From the NCBI GenBank assembly GCA_032622095.1, contig CP136064.1, positions 277,725,614 through 277,789,613 of the forward strand: DNA of 64,000 bases, given 5' to 3'. The position numbers were made by a program, and so were the translations under genes. The notes beneath the pieces are model-generated. The model saw only the letters and a list, made by a program, of their open reading frames with translations. It was not told the origin of the DNA and searched no databases. This document shows positions 63,105-64,000 of this stretch, one piece after another. Numbering within the stretch: position 1 is the first letter of the stretch; each line of letters opens with the position of its first letter. The DNA is from Siphonodentalium dalli (Eukaryota > Mollusca > Scaphopoda > Gadilida > Siphonodentaliidae).

Positions 63105-63465
63105 TGATAATCAGGGTGAATTTATCCTGCATAGCGGGCTGGCATCACCAAATTTACCCTCTGCATGGCCTCATCTGCTATGGGAGACATAGACTCAGAT
63201 GGAAGTTCCCAAATGGTGAATATTGTGATGTACACCCATTGGGAACCTCGATTATGCAATGTGTCATCTGCCAATTTTGGGATATAGAGAAACTAAACTA
63301 AAAAAGAAATAGAATCTTTGTGAAGAAATTTCTATAGAAATTTTATAATAATGAAACTTTCCAGAGACGATGATGTCCCCAGAGGGTGAAGTTAGTGATG
63401 CTAGTCCGCTATGCGGGATAGCATCTCTAAACTCACACTCTGGGGATCTCATTCTGCCTGAGACA
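63105..63465. mobile_element. Hairpin element FB, long copy in the last visible intron
   Basis: A half hairpin at 63113-63165 (GGGTGAATTTATCCTGCATA...CACCAAATTTACCCTCTG), family spacer (GACATAGACTCAGATGGAAG, CACCCATTGGGAACCTCGAT) and a hairpin at 63368-63458. It begins about 45 bp after exon 7. Confidence 0.78.
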
Positions 63466-63661
63466 ATCTGTCATTTGATTGTGTTAGCTACTGGGGTATC
63501 GTATTTATCATCACGCCAGCATAGAACATCACCAGTAACCTTTTCTAACGTATTCCTAGGTTGCATGTAAATTGAATAAGGTATGGTTAATCTAAAATAA
63601 TCCAAAGATTATTAGTCACATCAACTATCAAATAAAATGTTATAAAATTATATGTACTTCA

Positions 63662-63810
63662 GGAAATATGGCTTGTTGCCATTCATCGGAAAGCTCTCAG
63701 TGAGAGCTTTCCGATGAATGGCAACAAGCCATATTTCCAACTAAATCCTGAAAAGTTACTCATAATTCTGCTGTGGTTAAGGAGTCGATTATTTAGAGCA
63801 TTACTGTATC
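63662..63810. repeat. Perfect palindrome plus right half of the TACAGTAATGCCC family
   Basis: 63662-63737 is an almost perfect inverted repeat (arms of about 38 bp, GGAAATATGGCTTGTTGCCA, then TTCATCGGAAAGCTCTC, no loop). It is followed by CTAAATCCTGAAAAGTTACT and GGAGTCGATTATTTAGAGCA, as at 10112-10235. Confidence 0.85.
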
Positions 63811-64000
63811 TTGACATTTCATATAATATCTAAAATTTAGAGTACCCTCTCTTATATCTTTTAAAGACTGTGGTAGAGACAAATTATTTGTTATACCAGG
63901 ATTATCAATGGTCAGTGCAGGGAAGAATCCAGAGACTTTTGGGCATCTGATCTGCATTTGAGGCTGTCTCCATATAAATTGGGATGGTAAAATATCTCTT

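Noticed and set aside
7227-63570. Many open frames starting MRSPEGEF... on both strands
   Set aside because: All coincide with the palindromic FB hairpins; each arm encodes the same words on either strand. No conserved gene structure surrounds them.
1-64000. tRNA, rRNA, riboswitch or bacterial-type operon features
   Set aside because: None could be supported by eye; the cloverleaf-like symmetries inspected were parts of MITE hairpins.

Overview
The window looks like nuclear DNA of an intron-rich, repeat-rich marine invertebrate, most likely a mollusc. The base composition is AT-rich, there are many short ACATGTACATG-type runs, genes are split by introns of kilobases, and foldback elements are dense. 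The mollusc assignment is an inference from composition and repeat style. I see no prokaryotic operon, rRNA, tRNA or CRISPR array.

Two host genes can be read with splice-site support. (1) On the minus strand, a four-exon gene (coding exons 36608-36327, 28180-27993, 23113-22997 and 16301-16223) joins in frame into a 221-residue, basic, Ser/Arg/Lys-rich protein. It resembles PIMREG/FAM64A only weakly, so I leave it essentially unassigned. (2) On the plus strand, seven exons (43090 to 63060) encode about the first 201 residues of the Golgi Qb-SNARE GOSR1 (GS28); the last exon(s), with the end of the SNARE motif and the membrane anchor, lie beyond the window. The genes are head to head, about 6.5 kb apart.

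Layout: 1-3678 two minisatellite arrays (26-bp unit; 63-bp higher-order unit). 3.7-16.2 kb repeat graveyard downstream of the minus-strand gene. 16.2-36.6 kb that gene and its introns, which hold two hAT-type elements, foldback elements and tandem duplications. 36.6-43.1 kb intergenic space with a 5'-truncated non-LTR retrotransposon and a GC-rich palindrome. 43.1-64 kb GOSR1, whose introns carry a hAT fossil, a 5.5-kb TTAA-bounded piggyBac-like composite, TA-flanked MITEs and many hairpin elements.

Mobile DNA dominates. Four hAT-type elements have perfect 8-bp target duplications. At least eight elements are bounded by TTAA with CCCTT-type ends (piggyBac style), several sharing one palindromic core. 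A third family of about two dozen hairpins (core CAGAATGAGGTCCCCAGAGG) shows long 10-17 bp flanking duplications in three copies. Two places stand out because repeats remodel GOSR1 splice sites: exon 2's 3' end and its donor are present in four tandem copies, and a hairpin insertion duplicated the exon 4 acceptor.
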